A DNA stretch of 27,826 bases from Bilifractor sp002394235 (GTDB lineage Bacteria; Bacillota; Clostridia; Lachnospirales; Lachnospiraceae), in NCBI RefSeq assembly GCF_052118845.1, contig NZ_JBQKGJ010000033.1:1-27826 (forward strand), written 5' to 3'. Positions within the stretch are counted from its first letter, which is position 1, and the number at the start of each line of letters is the position of its first letter. The notes beneath the pieces were generated by a model that saw only the letters and a program-made list of their open reading frames with translations, was not told the DNA's origin and ran no database searches. Both the position numbers and the translations under genes were made by a program. Shown in pieces: positions 15,879 through 24,412 of the stretch.

Positions 15879-17237
15879 TTAAGATGACATGCCATCAGTC
15901 CAGGCTTTTTCATATGCCTCGGCGAACTCGGTAGGAGTATACTGACCAGCCAGCAATTCCTGCACCATACGACCTGCATCGTCACCAGAGAACCCGGCTG
16001 GCTTCTCATTGGTGAAACCGATATTGACAGCGTTCTTCAGAGCATCATCAACTTCTTTCACAATGTTTTCAGGTGCCCATTCAGCATCAACATCATTAAA
16101 CGCACTAGGAGCCTTTGCGACCTCACTATATTTCTTTTGATTTTCGGGTTTGAACAGGAAATTCAGGAATTCAATGCACTCCTTTTTGTGCTCGGTCGTA
16201 GCAGAAATACAATAGCCTGAATCCTCTGCGCTCAAAACAACTGGTTTAGAGTTTGGCATGTAAGCGGGATACGGTGCAAAACCGATTTTATCTGCCATAT
16301 CAGGGTTAGCTTCCAGTAAGCCGGAAAGTGCCCACATACCATTACTAAACATAGCGGCTTTACCATTGACGAAATCCTGCACACAGTTGTCGTTTGTGGC
16401 AGTAAGTACATCTGAATTGATAAGACCTTTATTCTGGAGGTCAAGCATGTCCTCGGCAAACACTGCCATCGGACCATCTGCTGCTGCGAACCGGAGCTTA
16501 TCCTGATCATTAGCCAAGAAAGCCTTTTTAGCTTCAACAGCACCCAGTGTTGACTTGATATAGCCATGAGGAATAAACTCAATCAGATGACCAAGATGCC
16601 AAGCTTCGCTACCAAAGATAAACCAAGGGGTGACATCGGGTTCCTTCTCTTTGATGGTCTCAAGCATGGTTTCAAAGTCAGTCCATTCTGTCGGAAACTC
16701 GGTATAACCAGCTTTGCTTAAAATATCTTTGTTGTAAAAGAAACCTGCCGTTGTCATGTTCGTGCAGATACGATAGACTTTTCCAGAATTTACATCTGTA
16801 CAAGCAGTTTTCATATCAGGAGACATACGATCCCAGAACTCATTCAAATCCGAAATGTCCATATACTTGCCTTCATCGACATAACCTTGTTCATATGTAG
16901 TCATAATATCCGGTACTTCGTTGGAAGCAAATTTTATTTTAATAACGTTACTGGCATCTTTTTGATATTCTTGCTCAACAACAATATGGTCCTGAGATGC
17001 ATTGAAATCATCAATGATCTCATTCATCACATCAACTGTTTCGATTTTACCGGTAAAAAATTTGAGGTTCACTTTTTTACCGGAAGTTTCAGTGTTTTCT
17101 GCTGTAGAAGCAGTATTTGCTATGTTAGAATCTGCACTGCTAGAATCCTTACTACTAGTTGCACCGCCACAACCAGCTAATGTGCCACTGATCATTGCCA
17201 CCACCATCGTCATCGCAGCAATCTTACGAAATTTCAT
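15879..17237 (-). CDS. Extracellular sugar-binding lipoprotein (CUT1 ABC transporter)
   Basis: This 452-aa protein has a lipoprotein signal peptide with lipobox LAGC (lipidated Cys23) and a Ser/Asn-rich linker (about 25-52). A type-1 solute-binding domain follows (VNLKFFTGKIETVDVMNEIIDDFN onward). It captures oligosaccharide outside the membrane and hands it to the two permeases downstream. First gene of the minus-strand operon, with GGGAGGAAG before the ATG. The leader between promoter and start contains a perfect palindrome. Ligand specificity cannot be read directly; isomaltooligosaccharide or cyclodextran is inferred from the two GH66 genes and the GH13_31 gene. Confidence 0.9.
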   Translation of the reverse strand: MKFRKIAAMTMVVAMISGTLAGCGGATSSKDSSSADSNIANTASTAENTETSGKKVNLKFFTGKIETVDVMNEIIDDFNASQDHIVVEQEYQKDASNVIKIKFASNEVPDIMTTYEQGYVDEGKYMDISDLNEFWDRMSPDMKTACTDVNSGKVYRICTNMTTAGFFYNKDILSKAGYTEFPTEWTDFETMLETIKEKEPDVTPWFIFGSEAWHLGHLIEFIPHGYIKSTLGAVEAKKAFLANDQDKLRFAAADGPMAVFAEDMLDLQNKGLINSDVLTATNDNCVQDFVNGKAAMFSNGMWALSGLLEANPDMADKIGFAPYPAYMPNSKPVVLSAEDSGYCISATTEHKKECIEFLNFLFKPENQKKYSEVAKAPSAFNDVDAEWAPENIVKEVDDALKNAVNIGFTNEKPAGFSGDDAGRMVQELLAGQYTPTEFAEAYEKAWTDGMSS

Positions 17238-17262
17238 AGTCTTCCTCCCTCGTACTTGATTT

Positions 17263-17290
17263 GAATTTCAAATTGATCAGTTTGAAATTC
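17263..17290. promoter_or_regulatory. Perfect palindrome in the binding-protein operon leader (operator candidate)
   Basis: GAATTTCAAA (17263-17272) and TTTGAAATTC (17281-17290) are perfect inverted repeats around an 8-base spacer. The site lies 26-53 bases upstream of the lipoprotein ATG and downstream of the candidate -10. A repressor bound here would block transcription; alternatively it could fold in the mRNA 5' leader. Confidence 0.6.
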
Positions 17291-17326
17291 GGAAATCATC
17301 TTGAAGCGCGCCTCCCTTATGTCATT

Positions 17327-17332
17327 ATTGTA
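17327..17332 (-). promoter_or_regulatory. Candidate -10 box of the dextran operon
   Basis: On the minus strand this reads TACAAT, but no good -35 hexamer sits 16-18 bases upstream (best is TTATTA). A weak -35 is expected if the AraC-type YesN regulator activates the promoter. Further upstream, CCCAAA (17359-17364) and TTTGGG (17389-17394) form a spaced inverted repeat that could be an activator site. Confidence 0.4.
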
Positions 17333-17408
17333 GCGCGGAGTTGTGTTTGTAATAAATACCCAAATTTTTAGATGAAGGTTTCAGTTTTTTTGGGATTTAG
17401 CTGATTTA

Positions 17409-17438
17409 TTGCACATTATACCCTCATAAGTATATAAT
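17409..17438 (+). promoter_or_regulatory. Promoter of the sensor kinase/regulator genes
   Basis: TTGCAC (17409-17414) and a consensus TATAAT (17433-17438) are separated by 18 bases and lie about 25 bases upstream of the kinase start. This is a good sigma-A-type promoter, suggesting constitutive low-level expression of the two-component pair. Confidence 0.65.
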
Positions 17439-17462
17439 TATCTTTAAAGGAGAGTGCTAAAA

Positions 17463-19271
17463 TTGATCAAATTGACTATTAATCCATTAAAAAAATCATT
17501 TAAAACCAGGTTGCTTCTTGCTATCAGTATAGTAAATCTTGCTGTTATTTTGGCAATAACTTACCTTACATACCGCTGGAACGCCCGACAACTTCAAGAG
17601 CAGACGATTGCTCAAACCCAGCAAACCATAGAGCAAGCCGGAACAAATGTCAGTACTTACATGGATGAGCTGTATCGTCTTACACTTACTCCTTATTATA
17701 ATGATGAAGTTCTTACTCAATTGGAGTATCCACCGACGAATACCAGCAACACACTATATTCCAAACGAATCGTGGAAAGTTTTCTTTCCTCGGTTATGAC
17801 TCTTCCTCGGAGTGAAGTCCTCCGCGTATACATTGCAAACGATAATTCTCTATACAGTTATACGCGTACTCCTAATGATATGCCGGATCTTGCTACTTAC
17901 ACAGAAAGTTCCTGGTATAAAGAGGCAAAAAAAACCACCAAACCCTTGTTTGTTGAACCACAATTGGAAAAAGTATACGGTGAAAAGCCAACTGCTGTTT
18001 TTTCAGTTGTTCGCCAGCTCAGAAGTAAGAATGACAATAATAAAACTATCGGAGTTGTAAAAGTCGATGCAGATTACTCTGGTATCAGTAAAATATGCAA
18101 TAAAATCAATTTAAATGCAGGTGGACTGCTATTGATTATGAATTCCAGAAATCAAGTGCTTTATCGCTCTGCCCCTATTCCAAGCGGTTTAGAGGAAGCA
18201 ATGGTAGACGGAGATAAATTCAGACAATCTGGGATTATTGTATTGAATAACCAAAAGTACTTGGTAAATGTACTTTCGCTCTCTAATTACAGCATAAACA
18301 TCGTGGCATTACACTCTTACCACACTTTGATGGCTCCGCTGCGCTCCAATCTTATGAAGACTGTTGCACTAGCGATATTTTGTATCATGCTTGCTGACAT
18401 TGGGTTTCACATCATCATTAAAAAATTCACACAACAATTGTTTGAGATTGTTGGACTCATGCAACACGTTGAAGATGGCGATTTGACCGTAAAGGCTCAC
18501 GTCACTACGAACGATGAAGTTGGTTACTTAGCCAAGTCATTCAACCAAATGACTGAGGCATTACAAAATGTCATTAAACGAAATGCGCTCTTGGCAAAAG
18601 AAATCTATCAGGCACAGTATTTAGCAAAAGAAGCACAGTACAATTCTTTGTGTAGCCAAATTCGTCCGCATTTTCTTTATAACACTCTGAATACAATCAG
18701 TCTTCTTATTAAATGCGAAGAGTATGATACCGCAATTATTGCTATAGAATCTTTCTCCTCGTTTTTAGGCGGAGTTATGAATGTTTCTAAAGATATTTCA
18801 CTGCAAAAAGAAATTGAAATTTGTCAGGCGTATTTAAAACTCGTACAACTACGTTATCAGGATCGACTTCAATATGACATATTTATTGCTTCTAATCTAT
18901 ACAATGAACAGATCCCGTCACTAACCATACAACCTTTGATTGAAAACGCTATTAAATACGCTTGCGAACAAAATCGTGGGCAAACTGTAATTCATATAGC
19001 TTCCTGTATAAATCATGACCATTATTCTATCCAAGTATCTGATAATGGTCCTGGTATAAATGCAGAAACCCTGAAACTCTTGCGCCAACGCATCAATGTC
19101 CCTATCCACGACGAATCTGAAACAGCTCATATAGGCAACATTGGCTTAGTTAATATTGCCAAACGACTTCGGCTGAAATATGGGGACTCTGCATCTCTGG
19201 ATATTCTTTCCTCTGACAATGGTACAACAGTTTCTATAAGCCTTCCGATCATAAAGAATGAGGTATCCTAA
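17463..19271 (+). CDS. YesM-type sensor histidine kinase
   Basis: This protein of about 602 aa has TM1 (about 16-36), an extracellular Cache-like sensor region of about 260 residues, TM2 (about 299-319), a HAMP domain (about 320-372), a His_kinase domain with phospho-accepting His403 (RPHFLYNTLN), and a GHKL ATPase with N-box IENAIKYA and G-box SDNGPGIN. A GTG at 17454 is in frame but only one base after the GGAG sequence; the TTG at 17463 has AAGGAG at proper distance, so I prefer it. It probably senses extracellular dextran-derived sugar, alone or through the binding lipoprotein, and phosphorylates the regulator whose ATG overlaps its stop by one base. Confidence 0.9.
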   Translation: MIKLTINPLKKSFKTRLLLAISIVNLAVILAITYLTYRWNARQLQEQTIAQTQQTIEQAGTNVSTYMDELYRLTLTPYYNDEVLTQLEYPPTNTSNTLYSKRIVESFLSSVMTLPRSEVLRVYIANDNSLYSYTRTPNDMPDLATYTESSWYKEAKKTTKPLFVEPQLEKVYGEKPTAVFSVVRQLRSKNDNNKTIGVVKVDADYSGISKICNKINLNAGGLLLIMNSRNQVLYRSAPIPSGLEEAMVDGDKFRQSGIIVLNNQKYLVNVLSLSNYSINIVALHSYHTLMAPLRSNLMKTVALAIFCIMLADIGFHIIIKKFTQQLFEIVGLMQHVEDGDLTVKAHVTTNDEVGYLAKSFNQMTEALQNVIKRNALLAKEIYQAQYLAKEAQYNSLCSQIRPHFLYNTLNTISLLIKCEEYDTAIIAIESFSSFLGGVMNVSKDISLQKEIEICQAYLKLVQLRYQDRLQYDIFIASNLYNEQIPSLTIQPLIENAIKYACEQNRGQTVIHIASCINHDHYSIQVSDNGPGINAETLKLLRQRINVPIHDESETAHIGNIGLVNIAKRLRLKYGDSASLDILSSDNGTTVSISLPIIKNEVS

Positions 19272-20857
19272 TGAATCATATCCTTGTTGTTGATGATGAG
19301 CCTCTTATGCGTATGTGGCTCTCAAAAAGCATTCCTAAACATTCATCTTGTTTCGATGTTCCTCACACGGCGCGGGATGGAATCGAAGCAATGGAATATC
19401 TTAAACAAGCTTCTTACGATGTTGTTATTACTGACATCAAGATGCCTGGTATGGATGGATTAAGTCTAGCCAAGTTCATATATGAGAATTACCCGGAAAC
19501 AATTGTAATAATTATTTCCGGTTTCGATGATTTTTCTTATGCAAGAAAAGCTATTCAATATGGGGTAAAGGACTATCTGTTAAAACCCCTGGTAGATGAT
19601 GATCTTATTAAACTGCTAGATGATATTAAAGAACGCCTACAAAAATATATGCCTATGTTACTTGCCAACCCAACCGCAGAGGAACGTACCAATCCTCGTG
19701 CAATGTTATTTCGTGCAATATTGGAAGATGACAGCGATGGAATATATCAAGGTTATAAAATATTCTCTAATACAGATACTACACCCATGCTTCCATATGC
19801 CTGTGTTCTGCTGGGCGCTATGCTGCCTATTGCCCGTGATAACGCTGTTCTTCCCACGGAGGCACACTCTCGCAATTATCAATTAAATCTCACCATTGCT
19901 TCTTTATGCAAGAAATACAACTGGACTTCCTTTTTGGGAAACAATGGTGATACCTATATTGTAGCGGAAGGAGAAAGTAAGGAGATCCTTATTGAAAATC
20001 TCCATGAATTTCAAAAAACTTTTTCCTCCTCTTTCAACTTTGCAAAGGACACAAATTTATTTGCTGGACGCATTGTCGATGACAGTATGGATTTATCCTT
20101 TTCCCTTTCAAGTATTGCTAATTTGCGTTCATTACCACTCTTTGCTTCGAACGACTTGTATTCCTACACCTTATTAGATAAATATCAGCAACAACTTATT
20201 GAATTTGAAAAAAGAAATAAGAGGATTCTTTCTGACTTTGCCGATTCAAACGATACCACTCTACGGATAGATATAGATCAGTTATGCAATCTGGTTCCCC
20301 ACAAGAATTCCTCCACACTTTGGGAAATTGGATGCTATATGATTCAGAGTATTACCGATCGTTTTCTTATTGAGGACGAACTCTTGACATCTGCATGGAA
20401 AGAGCTGACACATTTCTGTATTGCTTGCAGTGGATCTATTTCTGATGATGACTTTTTCCATGATATATATATATCTGTTTTTTCCCTCATGGGGAAAGAA
20501 CAGGCGATTACACAGGATACGATGCCCGTCATAAAAATGGCAAAAGAGTATATTACCAAACATTTTTGTGAAAGCATCTCATTGTCCGAAGTGGCTGATT
20601 ACTGTAACGTAAACAGTAGCTATTTAAGTAATCTTTTTCATAAGAAATTAGGAATCTCATATAGCAAGTACCTTATGCAAATCCGAATGGAACACGCCGC
20701 AGCTTACTTAAAAGATTTCCCTGAAACAAAAATATATGAAATCGGAGAGAAACTAGGATTCGTATCTACAAAGCATTTTATTTCTGTTTTCAAAAAGTAC
20801 TATGGTGTATCACCAACCACATATCAAAAAGAACACTGTATTAACCATAGTGTATAG
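19271..20857 (+). CDS. YesN-type response regulator with AraC DNA-binding domain
   Basis: This 528-aa protein has an N-terminal receiver domain (1-120) with acidic pair Asp8-Asp9, phospho-acceptor Asp55 (VITDIKMPG) and Lys106 (LLKPL). A middle region of about 280 residues is typical of YesN regulators. The C-terminal AraC/XylS double helix-turn-helix (about 420-523) includes ISLSEVADYCNVNSSYLSNLFHKKLG and ends with the family's GVSPTTYQK. It overlaps the kinase gene by one base. By analogy with Bacillus YesMN and similar pairs next to CUT1 transporters, it should activate the divergent operon when the sugar is present. Confidence 0.9.
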   Translation: MNHILVVDDEPLMRMWLSKSIPKHSSCFDVPHTARDGIEAMEYLKQASYDVVITDIKMPGMDGLSLAKFIYENYPETIVIIISGFDDFSYARKAIQYGVKDYLLKPLVDDDLIKLLDDIKERLQKYMPMLLANPTAEERTNPRAMLFRAILEDDSDGIYQGYKIFSNTDTTPMLPYACVLLGAMLPIARDNAVLPTEAHSRNYQLNLTIASLCKKYNWTSFLGNNGDTYIVAEGESKEILIENLHEFQKTFSSSFNFAKDTNLFAGRIVDDSMDLSFSLSSIANLRSLPLFASNDLYSYTLLDKYQQQLIEFEKRNKRILSDFADSNDTTLRIDIDQLCNLVPHKNSSTLWEIGCYMIQSITDRFLIEDELLTSAWKELTHFCIACSGSISDDDFFHDIYISVFSLMGKEQAITQDTMPVIKMAKEYITKHFCESISLSEVADYCNVNSSYLSNLFHKKLGISYSKYLMQIRMEHAAAYLKDFPETKIYEIGEKLGFVSTKHFISVFKKYYGVSPTTYQKEHCINHSV

Positions 20858-21006
20858 AATTACTATTATAATAATCCATTTAATAGCAATGGCATATGAT
20901 CAACTCCAACCACACAAGTAAAATATTCGTCACAAGTATCGAATCAGTCGGTGATTCTGACTTTTCGAAATTGCAATATGTTTTTCTGACAGAAAAGGTA
21001 ATATAT

Positions 21007-22071
21007 ATGGGATATTGGGAGAATGGCATACTTGGTCTTGTCACCGGTGATGCACTTGGTGTGCCGGTAGAATTTAAATCCAGAGAAGAATTGAAGATCA
21101 ACCCTGTCAGGGATATGACGGGATTTGGAACCTACGACGTTCCTGCCGGAAGCTGGTCAGATGACAGCAGCATGGCCCTTGCAGAACTTGCCAGTCTTGT
21201 AGAATTAAAAAAATCAGAAAACGAAAAAAGTACTGAAAGTGAAGAAGATACTGATTTCTTTTCAGGATCTGAACCGCTTATAGACTTGAATGATATCATG
21301 AGACGGTTTGCTGCCTGGATTGATCACGGAGAATACACGCCACAGGGCGAAGCTTTTGATATGGGAACTTCCTGCTCCACCGCCATTGCACGCTTCAAAG
21401 AAGGAAAAGATGTACAGTCCTGCGGAAGCACCGGTGAGAACTCCAATGGCAACGGTTCGCTTATGCGCATCCTTCCTGTCTGCATTTACCTCTGGGAAAA
21501 GCAGGCAGCTTCAAATCTCTCAGATGAAGAGACAGTAGGTTGGATCCATCAGGTATCAGCCCTCACGCATGCACATATTCGCTCCATGGTTGCCTGTGGT
21601 ATTTATTACTTCTGTGTCCGGGAGATTCTGAACAATAAACTAAGTAAAACAGAAGCCAGCCTTCCTCTTATGGATCTTCTGCAAACCGGTGTCCATAAAG
21701 CTTTTAGCTTCTACTTCAGCCAGGATAATATTCCTTCTAAGGAACTTTACTACTACAACAGACTCCGGAATCTTCAATCCCTGGCAGATGCTGATGTATC
21801 AACCATTTTCAGCTCCGGATATGTGGTTCATACAATAACCGCTGCATTCTGGTGTCTTATAACAACAACCAGCTACCGCGAATGTGTACTGAAAGCTGTT
21901 AATCTCGGAAACGACACAGATACCACCGCTGCTGTAGCAGGAGGGTTGGCAGGCCTATACTATGCCGAAAATCAGATACCGGGTGAATGGCTTTCCAGGA
22001 TAATTCGGATAGATTGGATTCGTAGCCTCTGCAGGCAAATGGAAATATATAGCAATACAATTCAAAAATAA
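21007..22071 (+). CDS. ADP-ribosylglycohydrolase-family protein (DraG/ARH-like)
   Basis: These 354 residues carry the family's metal-site motifs: GLVTGDALGVPVEF (about 10-23), SWSDDSSMAL (about 49-58, Asp52-Asp53), ENSNGNGSLMRILP (about 144-157) and the C-terminal GNDTDTTAAVAGGLAGLYYA. Such enzymes use two Mg2+ ions to remove ADP-ribose from proteins or small molecules. An acidic, Ser/Glu-rich stretch (about 67-92) between the first two helices looks like an added flexible loop. The frame is open from 20896, but the ATG at 21007 directly precedes the conserved start of the family and has AAAGG upstream. The substrate is unknown, and no ADP-ribosyltransferase gene is visible nearby. Confidence 0.87.
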   Translation: MGYWENGILGLVTGDALGVPVEFKSREELKINPVRDMTGFGTYDVPAGSWSDDSSMALAELASLVELKKSENEKSTESEEDTDFFSGSEPLIDLNDIMRRFAAWIDHGEYTPQGEAFDMGTSCSTAIARFKEGKDVQSCGSTGENSNGNGSLMRILPVCIYLWEKQAASNLSDEETVGWIHQVSALTHAHIRSMVACGIYYFCVREILNNKLSKTEASLPLMDLLQTGVHKAFSFYFSQDNIPSKELYYYNRLRNLQSLADADVSTIFSSGYVVHTITAAFWCLITTTSYRECVLKAVNLGNDTDTTAAVAGGLAGLYYAENQIPGEWLSRIIRIDWIRSLCRQMEIYSNTIQK

Positions 22072-22088
22072 ATGGATTTGCTACAGGC

Positions 22089-22117
22089 AAAGGGGAGTCT
22101 CATATGAGGCTCCCTTT
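22089..22117. terminator. Bidirectional terminator
   Basis: AAAGGGGAG.CTCAT pairs with ATGAG.CTCCCTTTT as a nearly continuous stem. A-rich and T-rich borders make it functional on both strands. It separates the converging ADP-ribosylglycohydrolase gene and the surface-protein remnant. Confidence 0.75.
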
Positions 22118-22136
22118 TCTGCTATACTCCACGGTT

Positions 22137-22760
22137 TTACAGATGCGTGCATTTTCCGGTTCTTCTGCGCAAAATCAGAATCCCAGCTGTCCCTGCAAAA
22201 GTTGCAGCTATGATATAAAACAGATACACACCCCTCCCTCCTGCATGGAGATGCGTGAAGAACTGTGTCATGATACTCTGTTTCTCGTCATTGATGTCAC
22301 TGTGTGTCGCAACCGTATTTTCATTTCCCCCGTTCGCAACTTTCAGATCTTCAAATGCTACAATCATAGACCCCGGAGCATAATTGCTGTCAAACCGGAT
22401 CGTTACATTCTGCGTTTCAGATGCTTCGGAGGCAGTAAATACCGCCCTGCCAGTCACCAGTCCGTATCTGACAGATCCGTTTTCATCCAGATAATTTCCA
22501 ATCACTGGTCTTGACGGGTTATCAGAATCCTCAGAACGCTCTGAGTTATCAGACTGATCTGTGCGAAGGGTCTGCTTTGCCCATAGCTTTGCTTCCAGAA
22601 TATACTGCTGTCCCGGAATCAGATTGTGGCACTCCACTTAATCAACGAAGGTGGTGTAATCAGCCGGATCTGCTCCGCCTGTCGTTGTACCGGACCCGGT
22701 ATCATCTGTTCTGGACTTTGCACTATCCGTATACGTTCCGGAGCCATTGCTGTATTGAGC
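22137..22760 (-). pseudogene. VaFE-repeat surface protein, C-terminal remnant
   Basis: The minus strand encodes one VaFE-type repeat (NLIPGQQYILEAKLW ... IVAFEDLKVANGG ... VATHSDINDEKQS), then a membrane helix (about YLFYIIAATFAGTAGILIL) and a short basic tail RRRTGK. VaFE repeats form Ig-like stalks with internal isopeptide bonds in pilin-like surface proteins. An in-frame TAA (22638-22640) interrupts the reading frame just before VECHNLIPG; upstream the same frame continues as a Gly/Thr/Ser-rich linker (about GSGTYTDSAK to TTFVD) until it collides with unrelated BlaR1-like sequence near 22760. No LPXTG sorting motif precedes the helix. Truncated at its 5' end; the left end is the true stop. 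Confidence 0.65.
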
Positions 22761-22764
22761 CTGG

Positions 22765-23300
22765 GTATCATTGAATGGTGGAATCCCATAATCCCGCTAT
22801 TGAAAAAGAACTCGGATCTTCTTATGGAATATCTGGCAGACGAGGAAGCCACGGAAAACTGTACATATGACGAAAAACTCCATTATGCCTGTCTGCTTCT
22901 GGATACAGAGAAACTGATGCATAAAAAGCCGGTATCGGGCTTTCCGTCCGCTTCTCGTAAGTTCAGCTCCAGAGAACGCTCTATCAATGCCTGCAGGATT
23001 CATCATCTTATGGATGATGATCAAAAAGTAGACGGACATAAAAAAATGCTTTTATGTGCATTGTTCTGTTTACTTACCTTCTGCTCCTTCATTTTTGTTT
23101 TAGAGCCTGATACCATCCAAATGGAGATCATCAGACAACAGGAACAGCCGACCGATGGTCTGATTATTACTGAAGACAATGCATACATCAAAAAAACTTC
23201 TGATGGTTATGAGCTTTATGTGGATGGTAACCTGTTTATGACGTTTTCGGAAAAAGGAGATATTCCGGAAGATTTTCAACATTTGCCTATGCAGGATTGA
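22765..23300 (+). pseudogene. BlaR1/M56-family antirepressor-like, C-terminal part
   Basis: The recognisable part starts near IIEWWNPIIPLLKKNSDLLMEYLADEEATE, resembling the WxNP...DE region after the HExxH site of M56 peptidases (BlaR1/MecR1), followed by an RERS helix and a membrane segment (KKMLLCALFCLLTFCSFIFVL). It then has a 60-residue extracellular tail ending at 23300. The N-terminal membrane domain and the HExxH zinc motif are absent. The frame runs back to 22626 only because it overlaps the opposite-strand surface-protein remnant. I read it as a truncated gene joined to foreign sequence at about 22760. Confidence 0.6.
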
Positions 23301-23568
23301 TTCTGCGTTTAATCTATTCGGATGGTTAATCCTTTCATATTCAAAGAGGATCGATATATAATACTTACCATCCGATTCTTGTGATACAGTAGCAGACTTG
23401 ATCATCCAACTGCTGTCAGGAATACGATGGATCACCGCTTTTACTTTGCCGATTTTAGGGAGTTTGATATATTTACCTTCCAGGATAGCAACGGTACTTT
23501 TCTGATTGTTTGTAGTGTATGCCTTACGGCTGTGCTTAGCAGACTTGAAGTTTGGGAATCCGTTTTTC
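23301..23568 (-). pseudogene. tnpB: IS605-family TnpB (OrfB) fragment
   Basis: One minus-strand frame reads KNGFPNFKSAKHSRKAYTTN, then KYIKLPKIGKVKAVIHRIPD, SATVSQESDGKYY and ISILFEYE. This matches the N-terminal third of TnpB proteins (RNA-guided nucleases of IS200/IS605 elements). The initiator methionine, the RuvC catalytic residues and the zinc finger are all missing, and no TnpA or right end is nearby. The left junction (somewhere between 23301 and 23345) abuts the BlaR1-like remnant; the right junction abuts the PIN-domain remnant. Confidence 0.75.
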
Positions 23569-23570
23569 TT

Positions 23571-23812
23571 TTACTTTGATCCCTGAAGATCACCCGGTGT
23601 GCGCCAATCCTCAAGACAAAGGTTTTTGATATGAATAAAGTCCTTTGTATTGTTTGTCACCAAAGTATAACCAAGAGATCGAGCATGTGCCGCAATCATT
23701 TTATCTCTATCTGAATTTTCTTGCAAAATTTTACCCTGTTTCATATCTGCAAGAATATCACCAAAATGTAAAGCAGCATGGATATCAAAGTCAAGAATCC
23801 GGATTCCCGAAA
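23571..23812 (-). pseudogene. VapC-type PIN-domain toxin, C-terminal fragment
   Basis: The final 75 or so residues read ILDFDIHAALHFGDI ... SDRDKMIAAHARSLGYTLVTNN ... IKNLCLEDW, the second half of a VapC ribonuclease with two of its conserved acidic residues (in DRDKMIAA and TNNTKDF). The frame stays open far upstream (to 24425), but that part is antisense to an integrase remnant and does not look like PIN sequence. The N-terminal catalytic Asp region and the VapB antitoxin are absent. Not expected to be active. Confidence 0.7.
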
Positions 23813-23899
23813 GAAACCATTGATAACTATCTCGCTTTTTCAGCATCTTATCGTTCAGATTCGGATGTAGCTTATAATCAGCGACATCCTCAAAAAGTA

Positions 23900-24410
23900 A
23901 CCAAAAGGTATCATACAAACGCCGCAAGCGCTCAGTCGAAGAAATTGACGATTTTGCGACAGTTTTACCGCTACCTGCAGAAATACTACGATTTACCATC
24001 CAATCCTGCTGCCCTTGCAGACAGTCCAAAACTTGAGAAAAGCAAAGAAGTTCTAGCACTGGACGATTCTGAGGTATGTGAGGTACTATCAGATGTGGAA
24101 AGTGGCGCAAAATTACAAGGGAGACGTTTAGTATTTGCACAAAAGACCCAGCTGCGGGATACCGCACCCGCTTAACCGTACGCTCTGTTGAACGCATTGT
24201 AAAAAATATGCCGTGCCGGTCGGCGGTGAACGTATACACGCACATTCCATGCGTTCGACATACGCGACAAATTTGTATCGAAACACACAGGACATCAATC
24301 TGGTGGCGGACGCACTCGGACATAATGATCTGGAGACGGTTAAGAAATATACGAAATCGGGAGAAGAAAATCGGGAGCGCGAAGCCAACTTTTGCTATGG
24401 GAAGTTTTAG
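23900..24410 (+). pseudogene. Tyrosine integrase, internally deleted and frameshifted
   Basis: The first piece (to about 24172) encodes a core-binding domain: SAQSKKLTILRQFYRYLQKY, YDLPSNPAALADSPKLEKSK, then the start of the catalytic domain up to FAQKTQLRD. The Arg-I region that should follow is deleted. The C-terminal part resumes at RTRLTVRSVERIVK, then, after a one-base loss in an A-run near 24210, continues KYAVPVGGERIHAHSMRSTYATNLY and DALGHNDLETVKKYTK to the stop at 24408-24410. This supplies the HxxR, LGH and Tyr motifs. It is separate in sequence from the three recombinases at 1565-7422. Start uncertain. Confidence 0.75.
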
Positions 24411-24412
24411 TA

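Noticed and set aside
20896..21006. 37-residue extension of the ADP-ribosylglycohydrolase
   Set aside because: The conserved family start (GILGLVTGDALG) follows the ATG at 21007, which has its own ribosome site.
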